Assembly (NCBI RefSeq): GCF_001274775.1
Contig: NZ_LGUE01000004.1
Location: 232,163-296,162 of the forward strand
Direction of reading: 5' to 3'
DNA length: 64,000 bases
DNA from: Rossellomorea marisflavi
Lineage (GTDB): Bacteria; Bacillota; Bacilli; Bacillales; Bacillaceae_B
The notes under the pieces are model-generated. The model searched no databases, was not told the origin of the DNA, and saw only the letters and a program-made list of their open reading frames with translations. Shown piece by piece: positions 49,465 through 58,463 of the stretch (the first letter of the stretch is position 1; the number at the start of each line of letters is the position of its first letter). The translations under genes were made by a program, and so were the position numbers.

Positions 49465-52400
49465 TCAGAGTCCCTTGTCTATGTGCTTGATCACGACATC
49501 TCCCGGCTGGGAGACGCGGGACAGGATGAAATTGAAGTTTTCCTTGTTTTTCGGTACTTCGAACGCCAGGGAAACAATTGCTTCCCCTCCCGGTTTCATC
49601 CGGATCCCGTTCCAGTTCTTGCGGGAAATGACCTCGGTGTCGACAGGCTGGTATTCTTTCCCGTCCTGATCCTTTAAGAACTGTCCTGTGATCTTATAGT
49701 CATCCCACTCATCTTCCGTCGTCAGGTTCTGGATCCGTGCTTTGATGACGATGGATTTCGTGTTTGCTTTGGCTTTCTTAGGTTCATCCAGCCTGAACGT
49801 ATACTGAAGGGGATCGGCGTTCCACGGCTTTTCGAATTCGATTACTTTCCAGAATTCGCGGTCCAGGGCCACCTCTTCGCCTTCCGGTTTGGCTTCAGGT
49901 TTAGCATCCGATTTTGTTTCGTCTTTTGAAGGGGCGGTGGATGTTTGGATTGCTCCATCCGTCCCCTTCACATCCTTGGTATCAGCGGTGGTGACAGCCG
50001 GTTTCGCGTCAGGAATCGCTTGAGATAAGATGGTGACAAGGCCGATGAAGAGGATTGCTGTCGCCACACCCAAGGTGACCTTCACCCGCTTCTCCGTTTT
50101 CCCCGAATGCTCCGCTGTGCCGCCAAGCGCTTGATAAGGTTGGACTTTCACCGCTTTGTGTGCCGGGAAAAGTGCTCCCGCCATCCCCGTCAGGATCGGG
50201 ATGACAATGGCCAGGGCAAAAAATGGCGCATGCTCCAGAGGCGGTTCCCCGTAGATTTTCCAAACAAATACAAAGGCGATGAGGATGCCGATGATGCCGG
50301 CGAACAGTCCGCTGAATGCCCCTTCAAAGAGGACCAGGGAGCGGATGGAACGATTCTTCCAACCGATGGATTTCAGCAGGGCGATCTCGGGCTGACGCTC
50401 CGATATGTTTTGCCACATGATTTCCGTTGTAGTGAGGATGGCAATCAATAAGGCGACGCCCATGGCAATGTAATGCATCGAGCTTACTTCCATGGCCACG
50501 TACTCCCCGAGCCAGGTCGCGAACATGACCCCCTTCAACCGGTAGGTGATGAAGAGGAACACCACGAACAGGCTGGTCGGAAGGGCAATGGAGACCACCG
50601 ACAGGCAGCTCCGCTTCCATCTAGACAGGAACGAGTTCAGGCTCATGGACCAGATTGCAGCGGATGGGATCAGCCTCCTCCCCATATGGGAGATCTCTCC
50701 TGCCTTCATGGATTCATACGGTTTGATCTTCCCGACGAGATACGCAGGGATCATCGTTCCGAGCAGATAGATCAGGATGCCGAACAGCCCCATGAGAAGG
50801 AATCTGAACGGCGACGTCTCCACCGTGGAGGTGACGGTGAAGTATCCGAGGATGATCCAGCTCACCACCGACACGAAGGTCCCGAGGATCAGGGCTTCCG
50901 TGAAGAGCATCCGCGATAGCTGGACCGGTCTCCAACCGATGGATAATAGGACGGCGAACTCCTTCTTCCTCGTGTACATCATGATGAGGTTCGATGAGAA
51001 CACGTAGATGATGGCCACCAGGATGACGCTTGCGATCACCCCGCTCAAGCCTACTTTAGCTTCCTTGAAGATCGTCATGGATGAACCGATTTTGATCCAC
51101 GGCTGTTCCACCCAGCCGATGGACTCTTCCCCTTTGATGCCAGGGATATGGGTCAGGGCCGGCTGAGGCGATGAACCGAGGGTGATATCGGTGATGAGTC
51201 CGGTTTCGTCCTCGATCCGCTTGGCGACTTCCTGTAGCGTCTTTTCACTTTCATCGGTCATGGCTTCCACGCCTGCGACCTTGATCCGGATCGACGAAAT
51301 CGGCTTCTCTCCCATCAATTCCGCTGCGGCATCAAGGGTCGTCAGCATCATCGGCGGCTTTGTCAGGAACCCATACGGATTGTTCAGGGGCTTCATTTCC
51401 TGAGGAGGGTTCACAGGCTCACCATTTTGATCGAGCACGAGATTCGACTTCGAAGGGAAGTAGGTTTCCATGGGAAGCTCTGTCAACGGATCCTTTGAGA
51501 TGTTGAGCTTCGCAGGGTCAAAGATTCCCTTTACATCAATCTTCACACGCTTCCAATCTTGGAAACTCCCATCCCCGAACATCTTGACGGGACGATAGGC
51601 GTCGGTTTCAGCGAGGGGTACCCCTTCAGGGATCTCGTAAGGCTCCACCTCATAGGCAAACGGCCATCGCTCGGAAAACGGACTGCTTACCGGGCGGTAG
51701 TTGACCGGGGTTGCTTGAAAGGCGATGAAATTCTCCTTGGTGGTGCTCAATTCGGGATCAGGATACATCGCCTGATCGAGGATCTTTTTATGGGCCTCCT
51801 CGGTTGTGAAGGTATAGGACTTTACCTCTTCACCCGACTGTTTCTCCAGGTAGTCTTGCCCTCCGCTCTCCTTTACCTTCTCCATCGTTTTCGCCTGTTC
51901 ATCAGTGGAAAACGGCAGATCAAGTTTCATGAGCGTATAGGTGACCTTGCTCTCTACGTACTCCCTGTTGCTGAGGAGGACGGGAATCCTGGTCTGGGTG
52001 AAGTCTTCATCTTCATACTCCACCACTTCGGCTTGATCGTCCGGTTTAAAATATCGGCTCCCTGCTTCATCAAGGACGGACTGATCAAGTCCGACAAGGG
52101 CGCTTTCCGCTTCCGGATCCACCCCGGCGATCATGACTTCAGAACCCATCTCGAGGGACTGTTCGCCCATGAAGGGCGAAGCCCCGTACTCCTTCCCGAG
52201 ACCTTCCGGTTGCCAGTTCCCTACCGTGAAGTACGTATTGCCCCCATCTTTCCGGATGCCTGCACCTGTATCCGTTTCATCGGTGATCTTCAGGCGGTAC
52301 ACTCCGGGCTCCGATATGGTCAACGTATTCATCTCGATGGAATTGTTCATGAAGCCGATCATGGCGATGGGCGCTGCGACATCAATGTCTTCCATCGTTT

Positions 52401-52686
52401 TGATTTTTTCATACTGTTCCATCGTGATGCCACTGGAGAGCCCACTCTGATAGTTGGGCTCGAGGAGATTCAACTCTTCCGTGACGCTTCTCGTATCAGG
52501 CGGACGCACGACGATATGATACGAGGATTCCCACCTGTTCTGCAGCTCTTCGACGATCGTCCCGTTGTTTGCCTGGGTGACCCCGACCAGGTAGCTGAGG
52601 CCCGTGCTGACGATGAGTGCCCCGACGAGGAGCAGGATAAAGCGCCCTTTATTGCGCCACCAGTTATTCCATATGAATCGGATCAT
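49465..52686 (-). CDS. MacB/FtsX-type ABC permease with extra C-terminal domain
   Basis: A 1073-residue permease. The N-terminus has one membrane helix (WWRNKGRFILLLVGALIVST), a large extracellular region of about 500 residues, three membrane segments around 560-670 (FSSNLIMMYTRKKEFAVLLS; LGYFTVTSTVE; LMGLFGILIYLLGTM), a second FtsX set around 700-890 (SIALPTSLFVVFLFITYRLK; MGVALLIAILTTTEIMW; LFAGIIGILIAFVFVWK), and a last helix (TLGVATAILFIGLVTIL). A beta-rich domain (about 960-1073) resembling DUF4352 follows an acidic linker. Its start overlaps the ATPase stop. It may act on the cell envelope or export a peptide. Confidence 0.83.
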   Translation of the reverse strand: MIRFIWNNWWRNKGRFILLLVGALIVSTGLSYLVGVTQANNGTIVEELQNRWESSYHIVVRPPDTRSVTEELNLLEPNYQSGLSSGITMEQYEKIKTMEDIDVAAPIAMIGFMNNSIEMNTLTISEPGVYRLKITDETDTGAGIRKDGGNTYFTVGNWQPEGLGKEYGASPFMGEQSLEMGSEVMIAGVDPEAESALVGLDQSVLDEAGSRYFKPDDQAEVVEYEDEDFTQTRIPVLLSNREYVESKVTYTLMKLDLPFSTDEQAKTMEKVKESGGQDYLEKQSGEEVKSYTFTTEEAHKKILDQAMYPDPELSTTKENFIAFQATPVNYRPVSSPFSERWPFAYEVEPYEIPEGVPLAETDAYRPVKMFGDGSFQDWKRVKIDVKGIFDPAKLNISKDPLTELPMETYFPSKSNLVLDQNGEPVNPPQEMKPLNNPYGFLTKPPMMLTTLDAAAELMGEKPISSIRIKVAGVEAMTDESEKTLQEVAKRIEDETGLITDITLGSSPQPALTHIPGIKGEESIGWVEQPWIKIGSSMTIFKEAKVGLSGVIASVILVAIIYVFSSNLIMMYTRKKEFAVLLSIGWRPVQLSRMLFTEALILGTFVSVVSWIILGYFTVTSTVETSPFRFLLMGLFGILIYLLGTMIPAYLVGKIKPYESMKAGEISHMGRRLIPSAAIWSMSLNSFLSRWKRSCLSVVSIALPTSLFVVFLFITYRLKGVMFATWLGEYVAMEVSSMHYIAMGVALLIAILTTTEIMWQNISERQPEIALLKSIGWKNRSIRSLVLFEGAFSGLFAGIIGILIAFVFVWKIYGEPPLEHAPFFALAIVIPILTGMAGALFPAHKAVKVQPYQALGGTAEHSGKTEKRVKVTLGVATAILFIGLVTILSQAIPDAKPAVTTADTKDVKGTDGAIQTSTAPSKDETKSDAKPEAKPEGEEVALDREFWKVIEFEKPWNADPLQYTFRLDEPKKAKANTKSIVIKARIQNLTTEDEWDDYKITGQFLKDQDGKEYQPVDTEVISRKNWNGIRMKPGGEAIVSLAFEVPKNKENFNFILSRVSQPGDVVIKHIDKGL

Positions 52687-53375
52687 ACCCGGGCCAGCTC
52701 CTTATCCGACAGGATCTTCCCGTCTTTCATCTCGATCATCCGGTCTGCCTTGGCAGCAAGGGCCGGATCATGGGTCACGAATATCACCCCGCAGCCCTTC
52801 TCGCGATTCAGTTCGGTCAGAAGGGAAAAGATGATGTCCCCTGTCTCCGTATCCAGGTTCCCCGTCGGCTCATCGGCAAGGAGCCAGTGGGGCTCATGCA
52901 CAATGGCCCTGGCGATCGCCACCCTCTGCTGCTGCCCGCCTGAAAGCTGGGACGGCAGGGAGTTCATTTTATCCTTCAGCCCCACCCGCTCGAGGACGGC
53001 TTCTGCCCGTTCTTTTTTGTTATACGGTACATTCCTTGAGAAAAGGGGAGCCATGACGTTTTCCAGTGATGTAAGGGTCGGAAGCAGATGAAACTGCTGG
53101 AAGATGAAGCCTATGTGATTGAACCTGAAGTCGGCGAGCCCGTTTTTGTTATAGGTTTTAATGTCTTCGTTATTATAGAGTATACTCCCTGAAGTGGGAC
53201 TGTCCAATGTGCCGAGTATGCTCAGGAGGGTTGATTTCCCCGACCCCGATGTCCCGACGATGGACACAAACTCGCCCTTCTTGAATGTGGCATTCACTTC
53301 ATCAAGGGCGCGCGTCTTGATGCCGTCCCCCTGGAATTCCTTCCTCAACCCTTTGCATACGATGGAAAAGTCCAT
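52683..53375 (-). CDS. ABC transporter ATP-binding protein (MacB type)
   Basis: A 230-residue ATPase. Walker A is GTSGSGKST (about residues 40-48), the signature is LSGGQQQRVAIARAIVHEP, and Walker B is LLADEPTGNLD with an H-loop in GVIFVTHDPALA. It opens with FSIVCKGLRKEFQGDGIKTR, typical of the LolD/MacB/BceA group. It overlaps the permease gene by 4 bp, so the two form a transporter. No neighbouring two-component system suggests a bacitracin-type role. Confidence 0.9.
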   Translation of the reverse strand: MDFSIVCKGLRKEFQGDGIKTRALDEVNATFKKGEFVSIVGTSGSGKSTLLSILGTLDSPTSGSILYNNEDIKTYNKNGLADFRFNHIGFIFQQFHLLPTLTSLENVMAPLFSRNVPYNKKERAEAVLERVGLKDKMNSLPSQLSGGQQQRVAIARAIVHEPHWLLADEPTGNLDTETGDIIFSLLTELNREKGCGVIFVTHDPALAAKADRMIEMKDGKILSDKELARV

Positions 53376-53549
53376 GTGTAGATCCCCCTATTTTTTATCT
53401 GATTATTTCAAATATAGCAAAATCGGGATTGTTTTCCTATAACTTTTACAAATATATCTAATGGTTGGTGTGGGAGGGAGAGGCGGTATGAGTGGCATTG
53501 GACCGGTTCCGCTATTTGCCAGGAATGCATGGGATGGCGAGCAGGCCAT

Positions 53550-54101
53550 TCAGCCCGGAGGAAGGCGCGACGTTTGGACCCTTCCCATGATCAGCGTGTC
53601 GTGGTAGGTTCCATCGCTCAACCGTTTGTAGTCCACCAAGATGCCTTCGGTTATAAAGCCGTACTGTTCGTAGAGCTTGATGGCTTTATGGTTGTCGGCG
53701 AGGACGGAGAGGGTGACCTTTCTGATCTGCTGGGCGTCTGCCCACTGCAGCGACTGTTCAAGGAGCTTGCGGCCGATGCCGTTTCCCCAGTGGTCCTTCA
53801 AAAGGCAGACGCCGAATTCAACTCTATGGGCGGAACGTTTCAGTGGACTTCCTTCGCACCGGGAGAATCCTACGATCTCACCGTCCGTTTCCGCCACGAG
53901 GAAAAGATGATTGGGTGTTTCTTCATCCGTTTGGATGATTGTGCGGAATCCTTCAGGCGTGATGATGGCCTCCCCCTCTTCACGGTCCATGAATTCCGTC
54001 TCGCCATCGATGATGGGACGGATGGTGGATAGTCGGGGTGCATCATATGGTTTCGCCTGGCGTATGGTATAGTGTCTGGTCATTGAGTCGGTCACATCCA
54101 T
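53550..54101 (-). CDS. GNAT family acetyltransferase
   Basis: A 183-residue GNAT protein. The acetyl-CoA region is VEFGVCLLKDHWGNGIGRKL (about residues 98-117), with WGNGIG as the loop; VTLSVLADNHKAIKLYEQYG (about 132-151) follows. It resembles the RimI/diamine type. Two starts are possible (ATG 54101 or 54083); neither has a good ribosome site. The preceding gene ends 14 bp upstream, so coupling may help. Substrate is unknown. Confidence 0.78.
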   Translation of the reverse strand: MDVTDSMTRHYTIRQAKPYDAPRLSTIRPIIDGETEFMDREEGEAIITPEGFRTIIQTDEETPNHLFLVAETDGEIVGFSRCEGSPLKRSAHRVEFGVCLLKDHWGNGIGRKLLEQSLQWADAQQIRKVTLSVLADNHKAIKLYEQYGFITEGILVDYKRLSDGTYHDTLIMGRVQTSRLPPG

Positions 54102-54115
54102 TTCGTGTGAGATTT

Positions 54116-54484
54116 TCAGTCGAATATAATAGGGATGGTTTGTTTCCGGTCTCCTTTTATAAGGGTGACCGTCGCTTTTTGATCACTTTCCCAATCGATC
54201 TTGATCTCATCAGGTATCTTGGTTTTCGTCATCACCTGATCTCCGTACCGTATATCGATGACAGGATCGGGGAATTCGTCCACTTTCACCACTTCGATGG
54301 TGTGAACGTCATGGGGGGAAGAACTGATTTCAAGGGTGGTTTCACCGGTCCTGAAAAAGAGCCATCCGATGATGAATGGGAGAAGGAGGATGGGGAGGAC
54401 GACGGCAAGGAGGCACCCTATCCCGGTCAGGTTCTTCGTTTTTCTTATATCGATTTCATCTTCATGGTCTGTTCGTGGGTTCAT
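54116..54484 (-). CDS. Membrane-anchored protein, unknown function
   Basis: A 122-residue protein with a hydrophilic N-terminus (MNPRTDHEDEIDIRKT), one hydrophobic segment (about residues 21-45), and a beta-rich outer part (TLEISSSPHDVHTIEVVKVD; VIDIRYGDQVMTKTKIPDEI) that resembles the DUF5412 pattern, but the match is weak. GGAAGGGAGGTCC precedes the ATG. It is co-transcribed with the GNAT gene. No function is proposed. Confidence 0.65.
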   Translation of the reverse strand: MNPRTDHEDEIDIRKTKNLTGIGCLLAVVLPILLLPFIIGWLFFRTGETTLEISSSPHDVHTIEVVKVDEFPDPVIDIRYGDQVMTKTKIPDEIKIDWESDQKATVTLIKGDRKQTIPIIFD

Positions 54485-54626
54485 ATTTGGACCTCCCTTC
54501 CATTTTCAGAGTATCATATACGGTAGAATTTGGTGGATTTTTATTAGAGAGGCGTTGGAGGTGGTAGGCCATTTCCTTTGATTTCATTAAAAATTGTCTT
54601 CTTTTGGATAACACGGATTGCCTTAT

Positions 54627-54764
54627 TACCGGCTTTTTGAATTTTTTTACCGTCAATCGGATTTTTTCTACCGACTTTGAAAAATTTGTTACCAACTCTC
54701 TGATTCTCTACAAAATCCATTACCAACTTCATTGGCTTCTTTCCGACTTGGGTGCGGGTTGACC
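54627..54764. repeat. Helically phased TACCGAC-type repeat array
   Basis: On the + strand a TACC core starts at 54627, 54648, 54669, 54690 and 54721, with weaker TTCC and GACC copies at 54741 and 54761. Spacings are 21, 21, 21, 31, 20 and 20 bp, that is two or three helical turns. Core contexts are TACCGGC, TACCGTC, TACCGAC, TACCAAC, TACCAAC, TTCCGAC, GACCGGG. It occupies the A+T-rich gap (54485-54828) after the metal ATPase gene, where no gene is otherwise convincing. A short frame on the other strand also gives a 7-residue periodicity (G-N/R/K-K). See the findings. Confidence 0.5.
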
Positions 54765-54827
54765 GGGTTCTTCCATTTATCCTCTACTTCCACTCTTTAT
54801 GACCGACTTCCCTCACATGAACCTCAA

Positions 54828-54862
54828 AAAAAGAAGCAGGCCGCGGTCGGCCTGCTTCTTCC
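54828..54862 (-). terminator. Terminator of the zinc/cadmium ATPase gene
   Basis: GAAGCAGGCCG and CGGCCTGCTTC form a long stem around CGGT, followed leftward by seven Ts. It ends the metal-resistance operon. Confidence 0.88.
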
Positions 54863-56949
54863 TATGAAACCTGTTTCTTTTCCCCGAGCATGACCGTCAG
54901 ACTGATGAGCGTGACGAGGATCGTGGCACCCATGTCGGACAGGATGGCGATCCAGAGCGTTAGCAGTCCCGGAATCGTGAGGAGCAGGGCGATGAGCTTG
55001 AGTCCCAGGGCGAGAGTGATGTTGATTTTGATGATGCGATTCACCCGTTTGGCAATCTTGATGGCCGTTGGGAGCTTGCCGAGGTGGTCCTGCATGAGGA
55101 CAAGGTCGGCGGTTTCGATGGCGCTGTCGGTCCCTTTCCCCATGGCGATCCCGAGGTCGGCCGTGGCGAGGGCAGGAGCGTCATTTATGCCGTCGCCCAC
55201 CATGGCCACGCGGCCGGTCCTGGTGAGCTCTTTGACCTTGGCGACCTTTTCGTCCGGCAGCAGGCTCGCATAGTAGTCTGTCAGTCCGACTTTGCTTGCG
55301 ACTTTCTCGGCGGTGCGGTCGTGGTCGCCCGTGAGCATGACCGTACGCTTGATGCCTGCTGCGTGGAGGCGTTCGATGATGTCATGGCTCTCTTCCCGGA
55401 TCTCATCGGTAATTCCGAAGAGGCCGAGGACCTGCTCTTCATCGGAGACGATGACCAGGGTGTAGCCTTCCCGCTTGAGCCGTTGGATTTCACCGTTCAT
55501 CTCGTCTGATAGTACGAAAGAGATGCTGTTTTCATTCCCAACCTTGTATGTCCGGCCGTTCAGGATCGCCGAGACCCCTTGCCCGGTGATCGTGTTGATC
55601 TCGTCGGGTTCGATGAACGTGAGGTCCTCTTCTGCCAGTCGCTCCATAACGGCTTTGGCGATGGGATGGGAGGACGATTTCTCGATGGACCCGGCGATGG
55701 TGAAGAAGCGATCGTCGTAGATCTTCACCTGCTCCACATGGGGTTCCCCTTTTGTGAGCGTGCCGGTCTTATCGAAGGCAATGGTGTCGATCTTGCCGAG
55801 CTGCTCGAGGAACACCCCGCCTTTGACGAGGATCCCGTTCTTCGCGTTACGGGCGATCCCTGAGACGATGGCAATGGGAGACGACAGGATCAAGGCGCAC
55901 GGGCAGCCGACGATGAGGACGGCAAGCCCTTGGTAGAACCACGCTCCCCACTCCCCGTTCAGGAACAGAGGCGGGATGACGATGACAAGGACCGCAATGA
56001 TCATGATGAGTGGCGTGTAATACTTGGCAAACTTATTGATGAACTGCTCGGTCGGGGTCTTCGTCTCCTGTGCTTCTTCCACCAGATGGAGGATCTTGGC
56101 GAGGGATGAATCATGGTATTCCTTCTGGATGGATACCTTCAGGACCCCTTCGTTGTTGATGCTTCCTCCGAACACGGCTTCTCCCGGTTGTTTTTCAACC
56201 GGCATCGCTTCCCCGGTGATGGCGGATTCGTTCACGGAGCTTTTGCCCGATTCCACGATCCCGTCGGACGGGATCTTCTGTCCCGACTTCACGAGGACGA
56301 TGTCCCCCACCTTGAGGCTCGCGATCGGTACGACTCTCTCTTCCCCGTCTTTCAACAGGATGGCTTCCTTCGGTGCGACTTTCAGCAGCTCTTCCATGGA
56401 GCGGCGCGCTTTCTCCATGCCCATGCCTTCGAGGAGCTCGTTGACGCCGAACAGGATGGCCACAAGCGTACCTTCCTTCCATTCACCGATGGAGAAGGCT
56501 CCGATGAGGGCGATGGTCATGAGCGTATCGATGTTGAACTTCAGGCGGAACAGGTTCTTCGCTCCCTTGATGAACGTTGGATATCCGCTGATGGCGGCGG
56601 CAGAAAGATAGAGGGCGATGGATACAGGATGATCGATCACAGAATCAACGAAAATCGCCAGGAGGAAAATGACCGCAGATATGCCGAGGAGCAGTTTCAT
56701 CCGGCTGCTGCTTGTATGGGAATGGTCATGGCCGTGAGCCCCGTGGTCATGATCATCCTTCTGGATTGCTGCTCCATCCGCGTGCAAAATCTTCTCCACA
56801 CGTCCCAGGTCGACCCCGTCGGCGAGCTCCATTTTGCTGCTATTGTAAAGGATCCTGGATCCTTCCCCGTGATCAAGCTTATTGATCTCCTCTTCCATTT
56901 CCCGCGCGCAGTTGCTGCAGGATAGACCCTGGAGTTTGTATTCTTTCAT
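54862..56949 (-). CDS. Zinc/cadmium-type heavy metal P1B ATPase
   Basis: A 695-residue P1B ATPase. A single N-terminal metal domain has GLSCSNC (about residues 8-14), then a His/Asp-rich linker (DDHDHGAHGHDHSHTSSS, about 65-82). The membrane domain carries CPC in LIVGCPCALILSSPIAIVSG. Phosphorylation motif DKTGTLTKGEPHV, hinge [20 protein letters not shown] and the SSHP helix are intact. Its features fit the ZntA/CadA group (Zn, Cd, Co or Pb). ATPase start lies 18 bp after the regulator stop. Last gene of a two-gene operon. Confidence 0.9.
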   Translation of the reverse strand: MKEYKLQGLSCSNCAREMEEEINKLDHGEGSRILYNSSKMELADGVDLGRVEKILHADGAAIQKDDHDHGAHGHDHSHTSSSRMKLLLGISAVIFLLAIFVDSVIDHPVSIALYLSAAAISGYPTFIKGAKNLFRLKFNIDTLMTIALIGAFSIGEWKEGTLVAILFGVNELLEGMGMEKARRSMEELLKVAPKEAILLKDGEERVVPIASLKVGDIVLVKSGQKIPSDGIVESGKSSVNESAITGEAMPVEKQPGEAVFGGSINNEGVLKVSIQKEYHDSSLAKILHLVEEAQETKTPTEQFINKFAKYYTPLIMIIAVLVIVIPPLFLNGEWGAWFYQGLAVLIVGCPCALILSSPIAIVSGIARNAKNGILVKGGVFLEQLGKIDTIAFDKTGTLTKGEPHVEQVKIYDDRFFTIAGSIEKSSSHPIAKAVMERLAEEDLTFIEPDEINTITGQGVSAILNGRTYKVGNENSISFVLSDEMNGEIQRLKREGYTLVIVSDEEQVLGLFGITDEIREESHDIIERLHAAGIKRTVMLTGDHDRTAEKVASKVGLTDYYASLLPDEKVAKVKELTRTGRVAMVGDGINDAPALATADLGIAMGKGTDSAIETADLVLMQDHLGKLPTAIKIAKRVNRIIKINITLALGLKLIALLLTIPGLLTLWIAILSDMGATILVTLISLTVMLGEKKQVS

Positions 56950-56967
56950 TATGTGTTCCCCCAGTCG

Positions 56968-57324
56968 TTAGTGGTGCCGTGCGTGGTGGATCGTTTGCTG
57001 CAAAAGATTCATCACATGATCGTCATCCGCTGAATAAAATAGGGTCGTTCCCTGACGGCGATACTTGACGAGACGGAGATTCTTCAGGAACCTGAGCTGA
57101 TGTGAAACCGTCGTCTGCAGAAGTGAAAGCTTCTCGGCAATCTCGTTGACCGAATGCTCTTTTTGCGCCAACAAGTGCAGGATCCTCACCCGGGTCGGCT
57201 CCGATAAGGCCTTGAATGTCTGTGTGACCATGAAGAGGGTTTCTTCATCAATGGCATCACATGTGCAGAGATGGCTTTCTTCTATTTTTTCTGGCTCGAT
57301 TGCTTCATTCTTGTTCTTTCCCAT
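56968..57324 (-). CDS. ArsR family metal-sensing repressor (CadC/CzrA type)
   Basis: A 118-residue ArsR/SmtB repressor. The N-terminal [14 protein letters not shown] provides the two cysteines of a CadC-type site. The helix-turn-helix is [20 protein letters not shown] (about residues 57-76), and the C-terminal helix has [19 protein letters not shown] with the Asp/His ligands of the alpha-5 site. ATG 57324 follows AGGAG. It represses the operon with the P-type ATPase until Zn or Cd binds. A palindromic operator lies upstream. Confidence 0.88.
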   Translation of the reverse strand: MGKNKNEAIEPEKIEESHLCTCDAIDEETLFMVTQTFKALSEPTRVRILHLLAQKEHSVNEIAEKLSLLQTTVSHQLRFLKNLRLVKYRRQGTTLFYSADDDHVMNLLQQTIHHARHH

Positions 57325-57360
57325 TTTCAAACTCCTATTCTATTTGAGTATATGACAATG

Positions 57361-57386
57361 TGTTCATATATGATATGTTCATCATA
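57361..57386. promoter_or_regulatory. ArsR-type operator-like palindrome
   Basis: TCATATATGA (57364-57373) is a perfect palindrome within TGTTCATATATGATATGTTC, and a second TATGTTCAT copy follows at 57374-57382. It lies about 40 bp upstream of the regulator start, as ArsR sites do. Confidence 0.55.
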
Positions 57387-57434
57387 AGAAAATGGTGCAC
57401 CCAAGTCAAGGCATGCACCACATTTTGTACATCA

Positions 57435-57644
57435 TTATTCAGATTTTTCTTTCCTTGCTCTATCCACCGCCACCCATATGTAGTAAAGGATCCAAAAGAA
57501 GATGATGATCAGACTCCCAAACAGGAGCTGATGGTACGGGATGAAAAGGAACACAAGGACGATGAAAATCAGAATGGGTGGCAATAGTTTAAAATATTTT
57601 TTCCAGTCCACCTCTGGCATCTCCTCCTTCCACCTTTCTTCCAT
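57435..57644 (-). CDS. Small two-segment membrane protein
   Basis: About 69 residues, two hydrophobic segments (about residues 20-40 and 43-60) and a charged C-terminus (VDRARKEKSE). The start is uncertain: ATG 57644, 57668 or 57620 are all in frame; 57644 is used here as a compromise because AAGGAGGAG lies too near 57620. Function is unknown. Confidence 0.55.
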   Translation of the reverse strand: MEERWKEEMPEVDWKKYFKLLPPILIFIVLVFLFIPYHQLLFGSLIIIFFWILYYIWVAVDRARKEKSE

Positions 57645-57787
57645 CACCATACCACGTTTCGCCCTCATGGAAACATTAGGAATCTCTGCGACCTATGGCG
57701 TATGAAAGAATCATCCTTTTACACGGTGGCACCTCCCCCCGATGCCGGTACACTACCTTTAACAATTTTTTTAAGGGAGGAAACATC

Positions 57788-58252
57788 ATGATTAAAGGAT
57801 TATACGAAGCCCATTTACCCGTCAGCGACCTTGAGCGCTCGGTTGCATTTTATGAAGGGCTGGGGCTGAAGCTCGCGAAGAAATACAAGAAGACCGCCTT
57901 CTTCTGGATCGTGGAGAATGAAAGCTGGATTGGGCTGTGGGAAGGCGAGCAGGCAGACATCCCCTACCACGCGTCCATCAGGCACATCGCCTTCCGGGTC
58001 GAACTGGAAGACATGCGCACGGCGAAGGAGTGGCTGAAGGAACGCGGCATCGCCATGAGGGAAGCGTTCGGATTCCAACCTGTGGAGCCCATCGTCATGC
58101 CCGATCAGGCGCACGCCATGGTTTATTTCCATGACCCGGATGGGAATTCCCTTGAGTTCATCTGCAAGCTGGACAGTGAGCCGGTAGATGAACCGGATAT
58201 GTATTTGAGTGAGTGGGAGGCGTATATAAAGAACAAAGATCTGATGGCATAA
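57788..58252 (+). CDS. VOC family protein (glyoxalase/FosB-like)
   Basis: A 154-residue VOC-fold protein. It opens with IKGLYEAHLPVSDLERSVAF (about residues 2-21) with the first metal-ligand His, then SIRHIAFRVELEDM (about 64-77) with a second His, and YFHDPDGNSLEFICKL (about 118-133) with the Glu ligand. These are the positions of the FosB/glyoxalase-type metal site. ATG 57788 follows AAGGGAGG. Substrate is unknown. Confidence 0.85.
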   Translation: MIKGLYEAHLPVSDLERSVAFYEGLGLKLAKKYKKTAFFWIVENESWIGLWEGEQADIPYHASIRHIAFRVELEDMRTAKEWLKERGIAMREAFGFQPVEPIVMPDQAHAMVYFHDPDGNSLEFICKLDSEPVDEPDMYLSEWEAYIKNKDLMA

Positions 58253-58267
58253 CAAAACATGTACCAT

Positions 58268-58404
58268 CCGCAGAGTGCCTCGCAGCGGAGGAGGGACGAC
58301 TCCTGCGGGAATGGCGGGCAGGTGAGACCCTGGAGGCGCAGCCGAAGCGGCTCACCGCACGCCCCGCGGAAAGCGGTCCTCCGGAGCGGAGAGGCACGGA
58401 CCCT
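58268..58404. repeat. G+C-rich dispersed Bacillaceae repeat element
   Basis: A G+C-rich block with segments ACTCCTGCGGGAATGGCGGG, GGTGAGACCCTGGAGGCGCA, GCCGAAGCGGCTCACCGC and CGCCCCGCGGAAAGCGGTCC. This pattern is common between genes in Bacillus and relatives, and it can fold into a large hairpin structure (GGTGAG.../...CTCACC). It follows the VOC gene, outside any coding frame. Origin as a transposon-derived (REP-like) element is plausible but not shown here. Confidence 0.75.
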
Positions 58405-58463
58405 ATGTCAAAAAGGAAGCACGTGATTCCCTTGCTCCCATCGGCTGAGTGCGGTCATATCTA

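Noticed and set aside
51559-53091. 510-codon rightward frame opposite the ABC permease/ATPase genes
   Set aside because: Covers both genes antisense, is rich in His, Phe and Arg, and has no ribosome site or family resemblance. The opposite strand carries clear Walker and FtsX motifs.
54544-54732. 62-residue basic protein with heptad repeats on the leftward strand
   Set aside because: No ribosome site, and the repeat phase is broken by a 31-bp step that shifts frame. A DNA-level array explains the pattern better.
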